From positions 366,569 to 430,568 of the forward strand of contig NZ_JAPDMS010000003.1 in NCBI RefSeq assembly GCF_026319365.1: a stretch of DNA of 64,000 nt, read 5' to 3'. The stretch is from Methylophaga sp. OBS1. GTDB taxonomy: Bacteria > Pseudomonadota > Gammaproteobacteria > Nitrosococcales > Methylophagaceae. The translations under genes were made by a program, and so were the position numbers. This document shows, piece by piece, positions 45,479 through 54,948 of this stretch. The notes beneath the pieces were generated by a model. That model had not been told where the DNA came from and did not search any database. It worked only from the letters and a program-made list of their open reading frames with translations. Numbering within the stretch: position 1 is the stretch's first letter; every line of letters starts with the position of its first letter.

Positions 45479-45804
45479 AGATATCCAATCCCATATTTGC
45501 CGATAGCTCGGCATTGTAAAAGCATCATCTTAACAAGAGAAGGGATTTTACAATAAACAATAGAGATTCGCAATTAAGAAGCGTTCTCAAATAAAGTGAC
45601 AGGCAAAAAAAAGCCGGGTAACAGGGTACCCGGCGAAACCTTCATAGAAGGAGAGAGAAATATAAGACTATAGAAGCTGAAAATTTCTATAACTTGATGC
45701 AAATATTAACGCTTGCAAGTCATTCTGGGATGAGCGACTTATCCCAATAAAACGGGAATTTATTCCTGTGTTTCTCTTCCTTCTCTGTCCAGCATTAACT
45801 CAGG
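45479..45804. other. Intergenic region between the TonB2 operon and the response regulator gene
   Basis: A 326-base non-coding stretch. It holds the terminator at 45605-45634, the promoter region of the TonB2 operon (45479-45600, AT-rich) and about 170 bases of 3' leader of the response regulator transcript. I saw AT-rich sequence near 45555-45585 that weakly suggests iron regulation but no clear Fur box. Confidence 0.5.
45605..45634 (-). terminator. Rho-independent terminator after the response regulator gene
   Basis: Stem GCCGGGTA / TACCCGGC, with a run of eight A on the plus strand that becomes a U tract on the minus-strand transcript. It lies 171 bases beyond the response regulator stop. 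Confidence 0.9.
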
Positions 45805-46452
45805 CTAGGACGACAAACCATGGCTGATGGCAAAACGCATTAATTCCGCTGTTTTGTTGATGTCGAGCTTACTTTTAATCTGAGTCAGGTTATTCGCCAC
45901 CGTTTTATAGCTGATCCCCAGCACATCGGAAATTTCATTCATGCTCTTGCCCTCGCCCAGCAAGCGCAGAATTTCCAACTCACGACGCGACAAATCACTG
46001 AGCGCACTGGTACCGGCATCGATATTCAGCATGGCCAGTTGCTGGGCCATATCGGGGCTCAGATAGATCTTGCCATCCAGCACTTTTTCCACCGCTTCGA
46101 CCAGGTGGTCAGCGGCGTTGTTCTTGGTGATGTAACCACGAGCGCCGGCCTGCATCGCTCTGGACGCAAACACCGGATCTTCATGCATGCTGAACATCAG
46201 CACCTTGGCATCTTCACGATTAGCGCGAATCCGACGTAGCACTTCCAGCCCCCCCATGCCCGGCAAGGTGATATCCAGCAACACCATGTCAGGATACTGT
46301 TCCTGGAACAGCCGGTAACCTTCCTCGCCGGTTTCAGCCTCGAAAACCTTAGCCGAGGGTATCTGCTGGATGAGCTGTCGACAGCCGGCCCGAACTATCG
46401 GATGATCGTCCACCACCAATATCGTTACTGCCTGTTTCATTGTTTGTTTCAC
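45805..46452 (-). CDS. NarL/LuxR-family response regulator
   Basis: A 215-residue regulator. The receiver domain (about 8-125) has the acidic pair in VVDDHPIV, the phospho-acceptor Asp in MVLLDITLPGMGG and the conserved Lys in GYITKNNA. The LuxR helix-turn-helix covers about 150-210 (LSRRELEILRLLGEGKSMNE, SYKTVANNLTQIKSKL). It shares an operon with the histidine kinase and overlaps it by 104 bases; an ATG at 46440 would shorten the overlap to 92. MxaB, a methanol-oxidation regulator in methylotrophs, belongs to this family, but this assignment is not proven. Confidence 0.92.
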   Translation of the reverse strand: MKQTMKQAVTILVVDDHPIVRAGCRQLIQQIPSAKVFEAETGEEGYRLFQEQYPDMVLLDITLPGMGGLEVLRRIRANREDAKVLMFSMHEDPVFASRAMQAGARGYITKNNAADHLVEAVEKVLDGKIYLSPDMAQQLAMLNIDAGTSALSDLSRRELEILRLLGEGKSMNEISDVLGISYKTVANNLTQIKSKLDINKTAELMRFAISHGLSS

Positions 46453-47779
46453 CTTTCAATGGAATTAATACCCGCACCTGCAGGCCATGTCCTTCTGCTG
46501 TATCGAATGCGATCCGGCCACCCAGTGCCGTGACCCGTTCACGCATGCCTATCAGACCGAAGCCTCGCACCATACTGGCATCAAGCCCCTTTCCGTCGTC
46601 GGTGACGGCGACTTTCATCGCATCGCCGTCACGGCGCACTTCGACTTTGACATGACTGGCGTTAGCATGGCGGACACAGTTCGTAGTGCATTCCTGCACC
46701 ACCCGATAAACCGTTACCTGCAACGTATCTGGCAGATCATGGAAATCACCGACAAAGTCCCATTCCCAGTCGATTTCCGGCTGGCGGTCGCGCCAGTTGT
46801 GCAACATGTCGCGCAGAGCTTCCGCAAGGCCCAAATCATCCAGCGTCATTGGCCGCAGGCGGCTGAGCATCTTACGAACCAACGACTGGATATGATTCGT
46901 AATGGTTTTGACTGAGCCGACTTTTTCTTCAATCTGAGGAATCTGTTTTTCTTCAGCCAGACGTTCGATCTCGCCCAGGTCCACTCGGATACCAAACAGA
47001 CAGGGCGCCAGTTCATCGTGCAGTTCCCTCGCCAGATCGCGGCGTTCTGATTCCTGCAGACTGAGCATATTCCCGGCCAGAGCATGATTTTCTGCCATGG
47101 TTTTTTCCAGCACGCTGGCCATATGGTTAAAGCGGATCTGAATCGGGTTCAATTCTTTAACGGCAGTGGTATCGACCCGTGCGCCAAAATCACCCTGTTC
47201 CAGATGACCCAGCGCATCTGATAACTGCGACAGTGGCTTCAGTCCCTGTCTCAGTGCCATGTAGATCAGAGCCAGAATCAATAACAGGAATATCAGTCCC
47301 AGCCAGAACAGCGTGTTGATATCCTGCCAGACCTCGGTCACCTCATCGCTGGGGTCCGCCTCCACGACTAAATAGCCGTATGACTTACTGCCCTTGGTGA
47401 TCAGTCGCCGGAAAGCCACCGCTTCCGGTTCCATCATCCGAATAAACCAGTCTGGCGCATCTGGCTTGTTAAAGAAGCCAACCTGGTCCTCCTGGCCAAT
47501 CAGCGGCTGACCATTCATGTCTTCAAACCAGGCCCGGATGTGACGGGTATGGCGCACACTATCGACAATCAGTGTCAGACGCTCACTCAAATCATTGGAA
47601 AATCGTAATGTGGGCAGCGCATTAACCAGCAGGCCTTTCGCCAACTGGGTACTGGACGCCATTTCCTGTGCCAGCGCCTGTCTGGCATTCTGTACCATCA
47701 GATAACCCGCGGCAGCGAAGTTAATCAGCAGAATAATGGTCACGATGATCAACAATCGTAATTTTAAACTCATGATCAT
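46349..47779 (-). CDS. Membrane histidine kinase, NarX/UhpB type
   Basis: A 476-residue sensor kinase. Two membrane helices (about 8-27 and 155-175) flank a periplasmic sensor of some 125 residues, followed by HAMP (about 178-230), a HisKA_3 domain with the phospho-acceptor His in RDLARELHDELAP, and an HATPase domain (VTDDGKGLDASM, GFGLIGMRERV). It should phosphorylate the adjacent regulator. The last 33 or so residues are an odd tail translated from the start of the regulator gene. The signal sensed is not known. Confidence 0.92.
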   Translation of the reverse strand: MIMSLKLRLLIIVTIILLINFAAAGYLMVQNARQALAQEMASSTQLAKGLLVNALPTLRFSNDLSERLTLIVDSVRHTRHIRAWFEDMNGQPLIGQEDQVGFFNKPDAPDWFIRMMEPEAVAFRRLITKGSKSYGYLVVEADPSDEVTEVWQDINTLFWLGLIFLLLILALIYMALRQGLKPLSQLSDALGHLEQGDFGARVDTTAVKELNPIQIRFNHMASVLEKTMAENHALAGNMLSLQESERRDLARELHDELAPCLFGIRVDLGEIERLAEEKQIPQIEEKVGSVKTITNHIQSLVRKMLSRLRPMTLDDLGLAEALRDMLHNWRDRQPEIDWEWDFVGDFHDLPDTLQVTVYRVVQECTTNCVRHANASHVKVEVRRDGDAMKVAVTDDGKGLDASMVRGFGLIGMRERVTALGGRIAFDTAEGHGLQVRVLIPLKGETNNETGSNDIGGGRSSDSSGRLSTAHPADTLG

Positions 47780-47855
47780 TTGCTTATTGCATAGATAAGT
47801 TAGAATTATCGCATATCTTGCTTCTACACATTATCGGAGAGATTTAGGACACAGC

Positions 47856-49136
47856 ATGCAAACCAATCACGAATTGTTTCAAAGAGCACAAAAGCACATT
47901 CCCGGCGGCGTTAACTCCCCGGTTCGGGCATTTAAGGGTGTCGGTGGCGACCCGGTCTTTTTCCGCGAAGGCAAAGGTGCCTGGCTGACCGATGCTGAAG
48001 GCAAACAATACGTGGATTACATCGGCTCCTGGGGACCGATGATTGTCGGTCATGCGCATCCCGATGTGTTAAATGCAGTCAGTGAGGCGGTGCAACACGG
48101 TCTCGGTTTCGGTGCCCCAACCGAAGTGGAAACCACCATGGCTGATCTGGTCTGTGAGCTGGTGCCTTCCATGGAACTGGTACGTATGGTCAGTTCAGGC
48201 ACCGAGGCGACGATGAGCGCGATTCGCCTTGCCCGTGGTTACACCGGCCGCGACAAAATCGTGAAATTCGAAGGTTGCTATCACGGTCATGCGGACTCCC
48301 TGCTGGTCAAAGCCGGTTCAGGCGCATTGACGCTGGGCGTTCCCTCTTCCGCCGGTGTGCCTGCGGCACTGGCAGAACACACGCTGACGCTGCGATTCAA
48401 TGATATGGATTCGGTGCGTGAATGCTTCGAGCAGGTGGGTGACGACATTGCCTGCATTATCGTCGAACCGGTCGCCGGCAACATGAATTGCATCCCGCCA
48501 GAACCCGGTTTTCTTGAGGGACTGCGTGAAGTCTGCGACCAGTATGGCAGCGTGCTGATTTTTGACGAAGTCATGACCGGTTTCCGTGTCGCCCTGGGAG
48601 GTGCCCAGGCGCATTACGGTGTGACACCGGATCTGACCACTTTCGGCAAGGTCATTGGCGGCGGTCTGCCAGTCGGTGCCTTCGGCGGTAAACGGGAAGT
48701 GATGGAACACATTGCGCCACTGGGCCCGGTCTATCAGGCTGGCACCCTGTCAGGTAACCCCATTGCGATGGCGGCCGGTCTGGCGACACTGAACCTGATA
48801 AAACAGCCTGGCTTCCATGATAGTCTCAGTGCCGCCACCAGCAAGCTGGTTGAGGGTCTGCAACAGGCGGCGAATGAAGCCGGAGTACCGATGACCACCA
48901 ATCATGTCGGAGGCATGTTTGGCCTGTTCTTTACTGAAGATAAAAAAGTCAGCTATTACGAACAGGTTGCAGCCAGTGATCAGGAACGTTTCAAAAAATT
49001 CTTCCATGCCATGCTGGATCGCGGTGTCTATCTGGCACCCTCGGCGTTCGAAGCCGGCTTCCTGTCTGCCGCCCATGCTGACAGTGAAATCGCCAAAACC
49101 ATCAGTGCCGCGAAAGAGGCCTTCGCGACCCTGTAA
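47856..49136 (+). CDS. hemL: Glutamate-1-semialdehyde 2,1-aminomutase
   Basis: A 426-residue PLP enzyme that makes 5-aminolevulinate for haem and other tetrapyrroles. The PLP lysine is in [18 protein letters not shown], and [19 protein letters not shown] and EPVAGNMNC are conserved. It is divergent from the histidine kinase gene and monocistronic, with a terminator directly after. High haem demand fits the cytochromes in this window. Confidence 0.96.
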   Translation: MQTNHELFQRAQKHIPGGVNSPVRAFKGVGGDPVFFREGKGAWLTDAEGKQYVDYIGSWGPMIVGHAHPDVLNAVSEAVQHGLGFGAPTEVETTMADLVCELVPSMELVRMVSSGTEATMSAIRLARGYTGRDKIVKFEGCYHGHADSLLVKAGSGALTLGVPSSAGVPAALAEHTLTLRFNDMDSVRECFEQVGDDIACIIVEPVAGNMNCIPPEPGFLEGLREVCDQYGSVLIFDEVMTGFRVALGGAQAHYGVTPDLTTFGKVIGGGLPVGAFGGKREVMEHIAPLGPVYQAGTLSGNPIAMAAGLATLNLIKQPGFHDSLSAATSKLVEGLQQAANEAGVPMTTNHVGGMFGLFFTEDKKVSYYEQVAASDQERFKKFFHAMLDRGVYLAPSAFEAGFLSAAHADSEIAKTISAAKEAFATL

Positions 49137-49152
49137 AGCTGTCTCTCGATAT

Positions 49153-49188
49153 AAAGCCATACATCGCTATGCGGTGTATGGCTTTTTT
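49153..49188 (+). terminator. Rho-independent terminator after hemL
   Basis: Stem AGCCATACA / TGTATGGCT, extended by CGC/GCG in the loop region and followed by six T, 17 bases after the hemL stop. Confidence 0.92.
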
Positions 49189-49256
49189 ATGTCAGCTTGT
49201 TCTCCTGGCAAGGCTCGGTTAACTTAAGTTTACTCACCTTCAGACACAGACATTTT

Positions 49257-50693
49257 ATGACCACGCTTTATTGGCACGACTACGAAACTTCCGGCATCGA
49301 TCCCCGCTTTGACCGGCCCATGCAGTTTGCCGGTGTCCGCACTGACGAAGATCTGAATATCATCGGTGAGCCCCTGATGATTTACTGCAAGCCCGGTGGT
49401 GATTTTCTGCCCCACCCACAGGCGGCGCTGGTCACCGGTCTGACTCCGCAGCAGGCAGAAAAAGAGGGGCTGACAGAGGCCGAATTCATCGCCCGCATTC
49501 ATGACGAACTGGCCGAGCCCGGCACCTGTGGCGTCGGCTACAACAGTCTGCGATTCGATGATGAGTTCACCCGCTATACGCTGTTCCGTAATTTTTATGA
49601 TGCCTATGCCCGTGAATGGCAGAATGGCAATTCACGCTGGGATATTATTGACATGGTGCGGCTGACCCGGGCCCTACGCCCTGAAGGCATCCATTGGCCC
49701 GATCGGGAGGACGGCAGGCCCAGTTTTCGTCTGGAAGATCTGACTGCGGCCAATGGTATCGAACATAGCGGTGCGCATGATGCCCTGGCTGACGTCTACG
49801 CCACGATTGAGATGGCCAAACTGATCAAAAATGCTCAGCCTAGGCTATATGACTTTGTCTTCAATCATCGCCGCAAACATGATATCGCTCCACTACTGAA
49901 TCTGAACGAACGTAAACCGGTCATCCATGTCTCGCGGATGTACCCAGGTGACTACTGTGGTACTGCCCTGGTGGTGCCGCTGGCCAAGGATCCGACCAAT
50001 AACAATGGCATCATTGTCTACGATCTGCGCCATGATCCCAGCGATTTGATTGAACTGGATGCCGACACCCTGCGGCAAAGACTGTTTACCGCCAGTGCTG
50101 ATCTGGAAAACGGCGCCAGCAGACCCGCCCTGAAAACCCTGCATATCAACAAATGTCCGGTGGTGGTTCCGGCCAGCACGCTGGATGATGAAGCCGCAGC
50201 GCGTTTGCAAATTGATCGTAAAGCGCATGATCAACATCTGGCGATGCTCAATGCTGCTGGTGATTTAACCGCCAAGCTGAATGCTATTTTTACCAGACCC
50301 GAGTTCGAACCGGTTGATGATCCGGATGCCAGTCTCTACAGCGGTGGTTTTTTCAGTGATAACGACAAGCGCAAAATGGAAGTCATCCGCAGCGCTGAAC
50401 CGGAAATGCTCAAAACACTCTCCATCCCGTTTGAAGATAGTAGGCTGGATGAGTTGCTATTTCGCTATCGCGCCCGTAACTGGCCGCACAGCCTGTCAAC
50501 GGAAGAACTTGAGCAATGGCGTCAGTTCTGCCGTGACCGACTGGGAGAAAAAGCCCCTCCACAAATCCTGAACTTCCGTCGCTTTGAACAGGCACTGACT
50601 GAGGCGCAGCACAGCACCGACGATACTGATCAACTGGCGCTATTAAGTGAACTCCATGACTATGCTGAATCACTGAAACAAAAGGTCAACTGA
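49257..50693 (+). CDS. sbcB: Exodeoxyribonuclease I
   Basis: A 478-residue 3'-5' single-strand DNA exonuclease. The start MTTLYWHDYETSGID at 49257 places the catalytic DxE of the DEDD fold at the expected site; an ATG at 49197 adds an odd leader. Further motifs are LRFDDEFTRYTLFRN, and HDALADVYATIEMA supplies the last catalytic residues. The exonuclease I SH3-like and C-terminal helical domains fill 200-478. The length equals E. coli SbcB. Confidence 0.95.
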   Translation: MTTLYWHDYETSGIDPRFDRPMQFAGVRTDEDLNIIGEPLMIYCKPGGDFLPHPQAALVTGLTPQQAEKEGLTEAEFIARIHDELAEPGTCGVGYNSLRFDDEFTRYTLFRNFYDAYAREWQNGNSRWDIIDMVRLTRALRPEGIHWPDREDGRPSFRLEDLTAANGIEHSGAHDALADVYATIEMAKLIKNAQPRLYDFVFNHRRKHDIAPLLNLNERKPVIHVSRMYPGDYCGTALVVPLAKDPTNNNGIIVYDLRHDPSDLIELDADTLRQRLFTASADLENGASRPALKTLHINKCPVVVPASTLDDEAAARLQIDRKAHDQHLAMLNAAGDLTAKLNAIFTRPEFEPVDDPDASLYSGGFFSDNDKRKMEVIRSAEPEMLKTLSIPFEDSRLDELLFRYRARNWPHSLSTEELEQWRQFCRDRLGEKAPPQILNFRRFEQALTEAQHSTDDTDQLALLSELHDYAESLKQKVN

Positions 50694-50718
50694 AGCTGCC
50701 TGGAGACATTTAAAAATA

Positions 50719-50729
50719 CGAATAGTTCG
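50719..50729. promoter_or_regulatory. Small inverted repeat upstream of the TonB-dependent receptor gene
   Basis: CGAA-TAG-TTCG lies inside a wider AATAC...GTATT pair (50715-50739), about 80 bases before the receptor ATG. It could be an operator. It does not match the Fur consensus well. Confidence 0.4.
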
Positions 50730-50809
50730 CATATGTATTAACTTTTACATAATCCTTGTGTAGACTTTGAAAAAAGTTTGAGCCTCATCACCTTTCACAA
50801 GGAAAGTCT

Positions 50810-52933
50810 ATGCGAATGACACATTTAATCGGCAGCCTCCTCCTTGGTTCGCTCGCCCCACTTAGCGCCCACGCCGACCCGGAGCCGACTCAATTGAGCC
50901 CCGTCATTGTTACTGGCCAGAAAATCGAACGAACACAAATGGAAACCGTGGCGAGTGTACGGGTGGTCGACAGTGAAGAACTGGACAACGGCACCCGCAA
51001 TGACAATCTCTATGAACTGATTGAAATGCTGCCCAATGTCACCAACACCAGTGGTTTTAACAGCCTGGCGATCCGAGGCATCGCCAATGCAGGCGCTACC
51101 GGCGCTGATAGTGGTGCCGGGACCATTGGTGTTTATATCGATAATGGTTTGCTGACGTCACGCAGCATTCAGGATAATGCTATCAGTACCTGGGATCTGG
51201 AGAGTGTCGAAGTCCTTCGTGGTCCCCAGTCAACTACTTCCGGTCGAAACTCTCTGGCTGGTGAAATTCGACTGAAAACCAAAGACCCGGAATTTATCAG
51301 TAACGGTAAAGCCAGAGTCGCTTACGGTGAGGACAATACCTATCAGACGGCGATCATGCAGACCGGTGCGATCACAGATAACCTGGCATACCGCCTCAGC
51401 GGTGATTACCAGAGTACCGATGGCTTTGTTGATAACGATATCCTGAATGACAGCGATTTTAACCGTAACTATAACGCCAATATGCGCGGTAAGCTGCTTT
51501 ACCTTACGCCCAACGATGGTGAAATCCTGCTGACGCTCAATAATAACCGCTTCTATGAGCATGGTGATGGTGCTGTCGATGATCGCCAGAGCGGTCGTCA
51601 TAGCCGACTCAACTTCCCGAGTAGTTGGGAAACCGAGAGCAATACCGTTTCACTGGATATCATCCAGCCTCTCAATGATGTTCTGACATTCGAATCCAGA
51701 ACCGGCTATGTACACAGTGACTTCGAGCGTGATACTGACTTCGATGGTAGCCCGGGTGATGCACTGCTTTTTCAGGAAACCGATGAGTACAAGTTCAATC
51801 AGGAATTTTTACTGAAATATGATAAAGACCGCGTGCGTGCCGTCACCGGCGTGTTTTTCGCCAAAGGTAAACTGGAAGATGCCTATTCGACAGATAATGT
51901 GCAGGCACCGACAACTGACCTGCTGGGCTTTGACATTGTTGTTAACTCAATCAATGCTGTTGACGAGGAATTCGAGACCGCCGCATTGTTTGCCGATATC
52001 GATTTCAACCTGACCGATAAACTGACCCTGCTGGCCGGCCTGCGTGCAGATTATGAAAAGCGGAACAGCAACGTTGAAACACTGATTGAGCGAAATGCGT
52101 CTTATGGTGTTTTTGACCCAACGATTGATGGCTTTCTCGCCGGCCTCAGTGGTCAGCGGGATGGAGATGAAAGCTACTTCAACCTGTTGCCCAAACTGGG
52201 CTTCAACTACATGTGGTCTGACACACTTTCCACCGGCTTTGTCGTTCAGCGTGGTTATCGTCCGGGCGGTATTTCCACTAACCCGATTCGAGGGGAGGCC
52301 CGTTCGTTTGATGAAGAGTTCACTACCCATTACGAGGCCTCTCTGCGTTCTCTGCATCTTGAGAAACGTCTCAACCTGAACCTCAATGTGTTCTATACCG
52401 ACTGGAAAGATCAGCAGGTCACCGTGGCCCCACCGGGCGCATTTAATCCACTGGATGTTTTTATTATCAATGCTGCTGAGTCCAAGCTCTATGGCTTTGA
52501 AATTGAAGGCAAATTCGCTGTTAACAGCAACTGGGATTTATTGGCCGGTATTGGCTACAGCATGACTGAGTTTGATGATTTTGAGGCGAATGATGTCGAT
52601 TATTCCGGTGACGAATTCCAGTTCGCCAGAAACTGGACTGCCAATTTCGCCAGTACCTATCGCTTCGACAATGGCTGGTTTATCAACGGTAATGTCTCCT
52701 ACGCCAACAAGGGTGAGGATCGTCTGGGCACTGACAACACTGAGCTTGATGCTTATACGCTGGTGAACCTGAAATTGGGGTATGAACAGGACCAGTGGGG
52801 CGCCTACCTATATGCCAACAACCTGTTCGACAAAGGCTACCGAACCGAGCGCTTCAATGAAGACTCTCTCTATGGCAACGCCGTTTATGGCGACCCGCGC
52901 GTCGTGGGGGTTGTCGCGACCTTGTCCTGGTAA
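50810..52933 (+). CDS. TonB-dependent outer-membrane receptor
   Basis: A 707-residue outer-membrane gated channel. A signal peptide (about 1-22, cut near AHA-DPEP) is followed by a TonB-box-like stretch (LSPVIVTGQK), the plug domain (about 45-160, LRGPQSTTSGRNSLAGEIRL) and a 22-strand barrel ending VVATLSW with the C-terminal Trp typical of such barrels. The ligand is not evident; siderophores or other metal chelates are likely. In a XoxF organism a lanthanide-chelate receptor is possible but unsupported here. AAGGAAAG precedes the ATG. Confidence 0.93.
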   Translation: MRMTHLIGSLLLGSLAPLSAHADPEPTQLSPVIVTGQKIERTQMETVASVRVVDSEELDNGTRNDNLYELIEMLPNVTNTSGFNSLAIRGIANAGATGADSGAGTIGVYIDNGLLTSRSIQDNAISTWDLESVEVLRGPQSTTSGRNSLAGEIRLKTKDPEFISNGKARVAYGEDNTYQTAIMQTGAITDNLAYRLSGDYQSTDGFVDNDILNDSDFNRNYNANMRGKLLYLTPNDGEILLTLNNNRFYEHGDGAVDDRQSGRHSRLNFPSSWETESNTVSLDIIQPLNDVLTFESRTGYVHSDFERDTDFDGSPGDALLFQETDEYKFNQEFLLKYDKDRVRAVTGVFFAKGKLEDAYSTDNVQAPTTDLLGFDIVVNSINAVDEEFETAALFADIDFNLTDKLTLLAGLRADYEKRNSNVETLIERNASYGVFDPTIDGFLAGLSGQRDGDESYFNLLPKLGFNYMWSDTLSTGFVVQRGYRPGGISTNPIRGEARSFDEEFTTHYEASLRSLHLEKRLNLNLNVFYTDWKDQQVTVAPPGAFNPLDVFIINAAESKLYGFEIEGKFAVNSNWDLLAGIGYSMTEFDDFEANDVDYSGDEFQFARNWTANFASTYRFDNGWFINGNVSYANKGEDRLGTDNTELDAYTLVNLKLGYEQDQWGAYLYANNLFDKGYRTERFNEDSLYGNAVYGDPRVVGVVATLSW

Positions 52934-52949
52934 GCTAGCGCTTTATAGT

Positions 52950-52978
52950 AAAAAAGGCCGGCTAGTCCGGCCTTTTTT
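52950..52978. terminator. Bidirectional terminator after the receptor gene
   Basis: Perfect 12-base arms AAAAAAGGCCGG / CCGGCCTTTTTT with a CTAGT loop, 17 bases after the receptor stop codon. Confidence 0.95.
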
Positions 52979-53058
52979 AATGGCTTAGAAGTGAAAATAG
53001 TCTGCAGCATCAGTAGAATAGCGTACTCCTGATCACTGATAACGCCAGCCCCGCTGAT

Positions 53059-54558
53059 ATGACAATACTCCTGAGCACCCTCAACGCCCGCTATATGCAC
53101 ACTGCATTTGGCCTGCGTTACCTGTATGCCAATCTGGGCGATTTGCAGTCTCAGGCTGAGATTGTGGAGTTCACTATCCAGGAAAGGCCACTGAATATTG
53201 CCGAGAAACTGCTTAGTTATCAGCCGGCGATCATCGGTTTTAGTGTCTATATCTGGAATGTTGCCGAAATCCATGACACGGTCGCTTTAATCAAGCAGAT
53301 AGCACCGGACATCATCATTGTGCTGGGCGGCCCTGAAGTCAGTCATCACCCGGATTTACCGGCAGTGTGTGAGCTGGCGGATTATGTCATTAGCGGTCAG
53401 GGCGAGCAGAGTTTCCGCCAGTTATGTGAGCAGGTTCTGGATGGTAGTGCTCCTGAAGCCAAACTGATTGAAGGCCAGCCGATGAAGCTGGATGAAATAG
53501 CGCTGCCCTACCGTTTTTATAACGATGAAGATATTCGTAACCGGCTGATCTATGTGGAAGCCTCCCGCGGCTGCCCCTTTAAATGCGAGTTCTGCCTGTC
53601 AGCGCTGGATAAAACAGCCACCCCTTTCCCGCTGGAAGCCTTTCTGCAGGAAATGGATCAGCTCTGGCAGCGCGGTGTGCGTAACTTCAAGTTTATCGAC
53701 CGCACTTTCAACCTGAAAGTCAGTACCAGTATCCGCATCCTTGAATTCTTCCTGGAACGCATGAGTGATGATCTGTATCTGCACTTTGAGCTGGTGCCGG
53801 ATAATCTGCCGGAAAAACTCAAGGCCGTGCTTAAACGCTTTCCTCCCCAGAGCCTGCAGTTTGAAATCGGCATACAGACCTTTGACCCTGATATCCAGAC
53901 GCTGATCAGCCGCCGACAGAATAATGACAAAACCCGCGACAATATTCGCTGGTTGCGCGAACACACCGGTGCTCACCTGCATACTGATCTGATTTTCGGC
54001 CTGCCTGGCGACACGCTGGACAACTTTGCTAACAGCTTTGATCTACTGGTATCACTCAATCCACATGAAATTCAGTTAGGCATTCTTAAAAGACTGCGCG
54101 GTGCGCCGCTCAACCGCCATAATGATCCCTATGATCTGCGCTTCAATCCACAGCCGCCCTACAACATTCTGTCGACCAGCAGCGTTGATTTCATGACTAT
54201 GCAGCGGGTTAACCGCTTTGCGCGCTTCTGGGACATGATTGGCAACTCCGGTCGTTTTATCAATACGCTGCCTCTGATACTGGGGGAGCAGCCGTTTAAT
54301 CGCTTTATGCAGCTATCCGACAGGCTGTATGAACTGGCGGGTCAGAGTTACAAAATTAACCTGCGACGGTTGTTTGAAATGATATATGTGGTGATGACAG
54401 AAGAGTTGGGTATTGAGCCTGAACGGGTCAAAGCGCAGCTTAAACTGGATTATGCCCGTGCCAATATCAAGGGTGTGCCGGATTATGAAAAACTGCCGAG
54501 CCTCACTAAAAAAGCCAAAGCCGGTGTCGCCAACAAGCGGCAGATGCAGCACGCCTGA
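53059..54558 (+). CDS. B12-binding radical SAM protein (DUF4080 type)
   Basis: A 499-residue protein. The N-terminal cobalamin-binding fold covers about 1-130 (GGPEVSHHPDLPAVCELADY). The radical SAM core has the [4Fe-4S] motif CPFKCEFC in EASRGCPFKCEFCLSALDK (about 173-190). The C-terminal DUF4080 domain fills about 330-490. Such enzymes commonly methylate or rearrange metabolites or RNA, but the substrate of this family is not known to me. It is a single-gene unit between two terminator/repeat structures. Confidence 0.88.
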   Translation: MTILLSTLNARYMHTAFGLRYLYANLGDLQSQAEIVEFTIQERPLNIAEKLLSYQPAIIGFSVYIWNVAEIHDTVALIKQIAPDIIIVLGGPEVSHHPDLPAVCELADYVISGQGEQSFRQLCEQVLDGSAPEAKLIEGQPMKLDEIALPYRFYNDEDIRNRLIYVEASRGCPFKCEFCLSALDKTATPFPLEAFLQEMDQLWQRGVRNFKFIDRTFNLKVSTSIRILEFFLERMSDDLYLHFELVPDNLPEKLKAVLKRFPPQSLQFEIGIQTFDPDIQTLISRRQNNDKTRDNIRWLREHTGAHLHTDLIFGLPGDTLDNFANSFDLLVSLNPHEIQLGILKRLRGAPLNRHNDPYDLRFNPQPPYNILSTSSVDFMTMQRVNRFARFWDMIGNSGRFINTLPLILGEQPFNRFMQLSDRLYELAGQSYKINLRRLFEMIYVVMTEELGIEPERVKAQLKLDYARANIKGVPDYEKLPSLTKKAKAGVANKRQMQHA

Positions 54559-54612
54559 GGATTCACTGCTGACAGTCATGCTGCATCGCTCTGCAAAACG
54601 ATAACGCTTTTT

Positions 54613-54677
54613 CATTGCGAGTCGACACTATTGAATATTCCAGGCCGGGACTGGATTGCTTCGCTATGCTCGCAATG
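54613..54677. repeat. Dispersed-type inverted repeat
   Basis: Nine-base arms CATTGCGAG / CTCGCAATG enclose 47 bases including GGATTGCTTCGC. The ATTGCTTCGC...CTCGCAATGAC pattern is a common dispersed intergenic repeat in proteobacteria. Its presence elsewhere in this genome is not tested. Confidence 0.65.
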
Positions 54678-54759
54678 ACAGGCAAATTATTTTGTGCAAG
54701 CGCCGCGCTATTGATACTTCTCTTATCCAATGAAGCATTAAACAGATAAAATAAGGCTC

Positions 54760-54945
54760 ATGAACCAGCCAGAATTTGTACCCAGCCCCTGTATTCGTAA
54801 ATGCGGTCTTGATGAACGTGAAATCTGCCGCGGCTGTTTTCGCTCGATTGATGAAATTATCGGCTGGGAAACAATGGACACTGAAGCCCGTCAGCAGACA
54901 CTGGAGAATTGCCAGCAGCGGCGTGAAAAGCGGATACGGCGTTAA
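54760..54945 (+). CDS. DUF1289 cysteine-rich small protein
   Basis: A 61-residue protein with four cysteines in SPCIRKCGLDEREICRGCFR, the DUF1289 pattern, which probably binds a metal or Fe-S cluster. The tail is strongly charged (CQQRREKRIRR). It stands alone between the repeat and the convergent hydrolase gene. The function is unknown. Confidence 0.9.
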   Translation: MNQPEFVPSPCIRKCGLDEREICRGCFRSIDEIIGWETMDTEARQQTLENCQQRREKRIRR

Positions 54946-54948
54946 ACG

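Noticed and set aside
50700..50809. A Fur box upstream of the TonB-dependent receptor
   Set aside because: The inverted repeat there does not match the Fur consensus closely enough to call.
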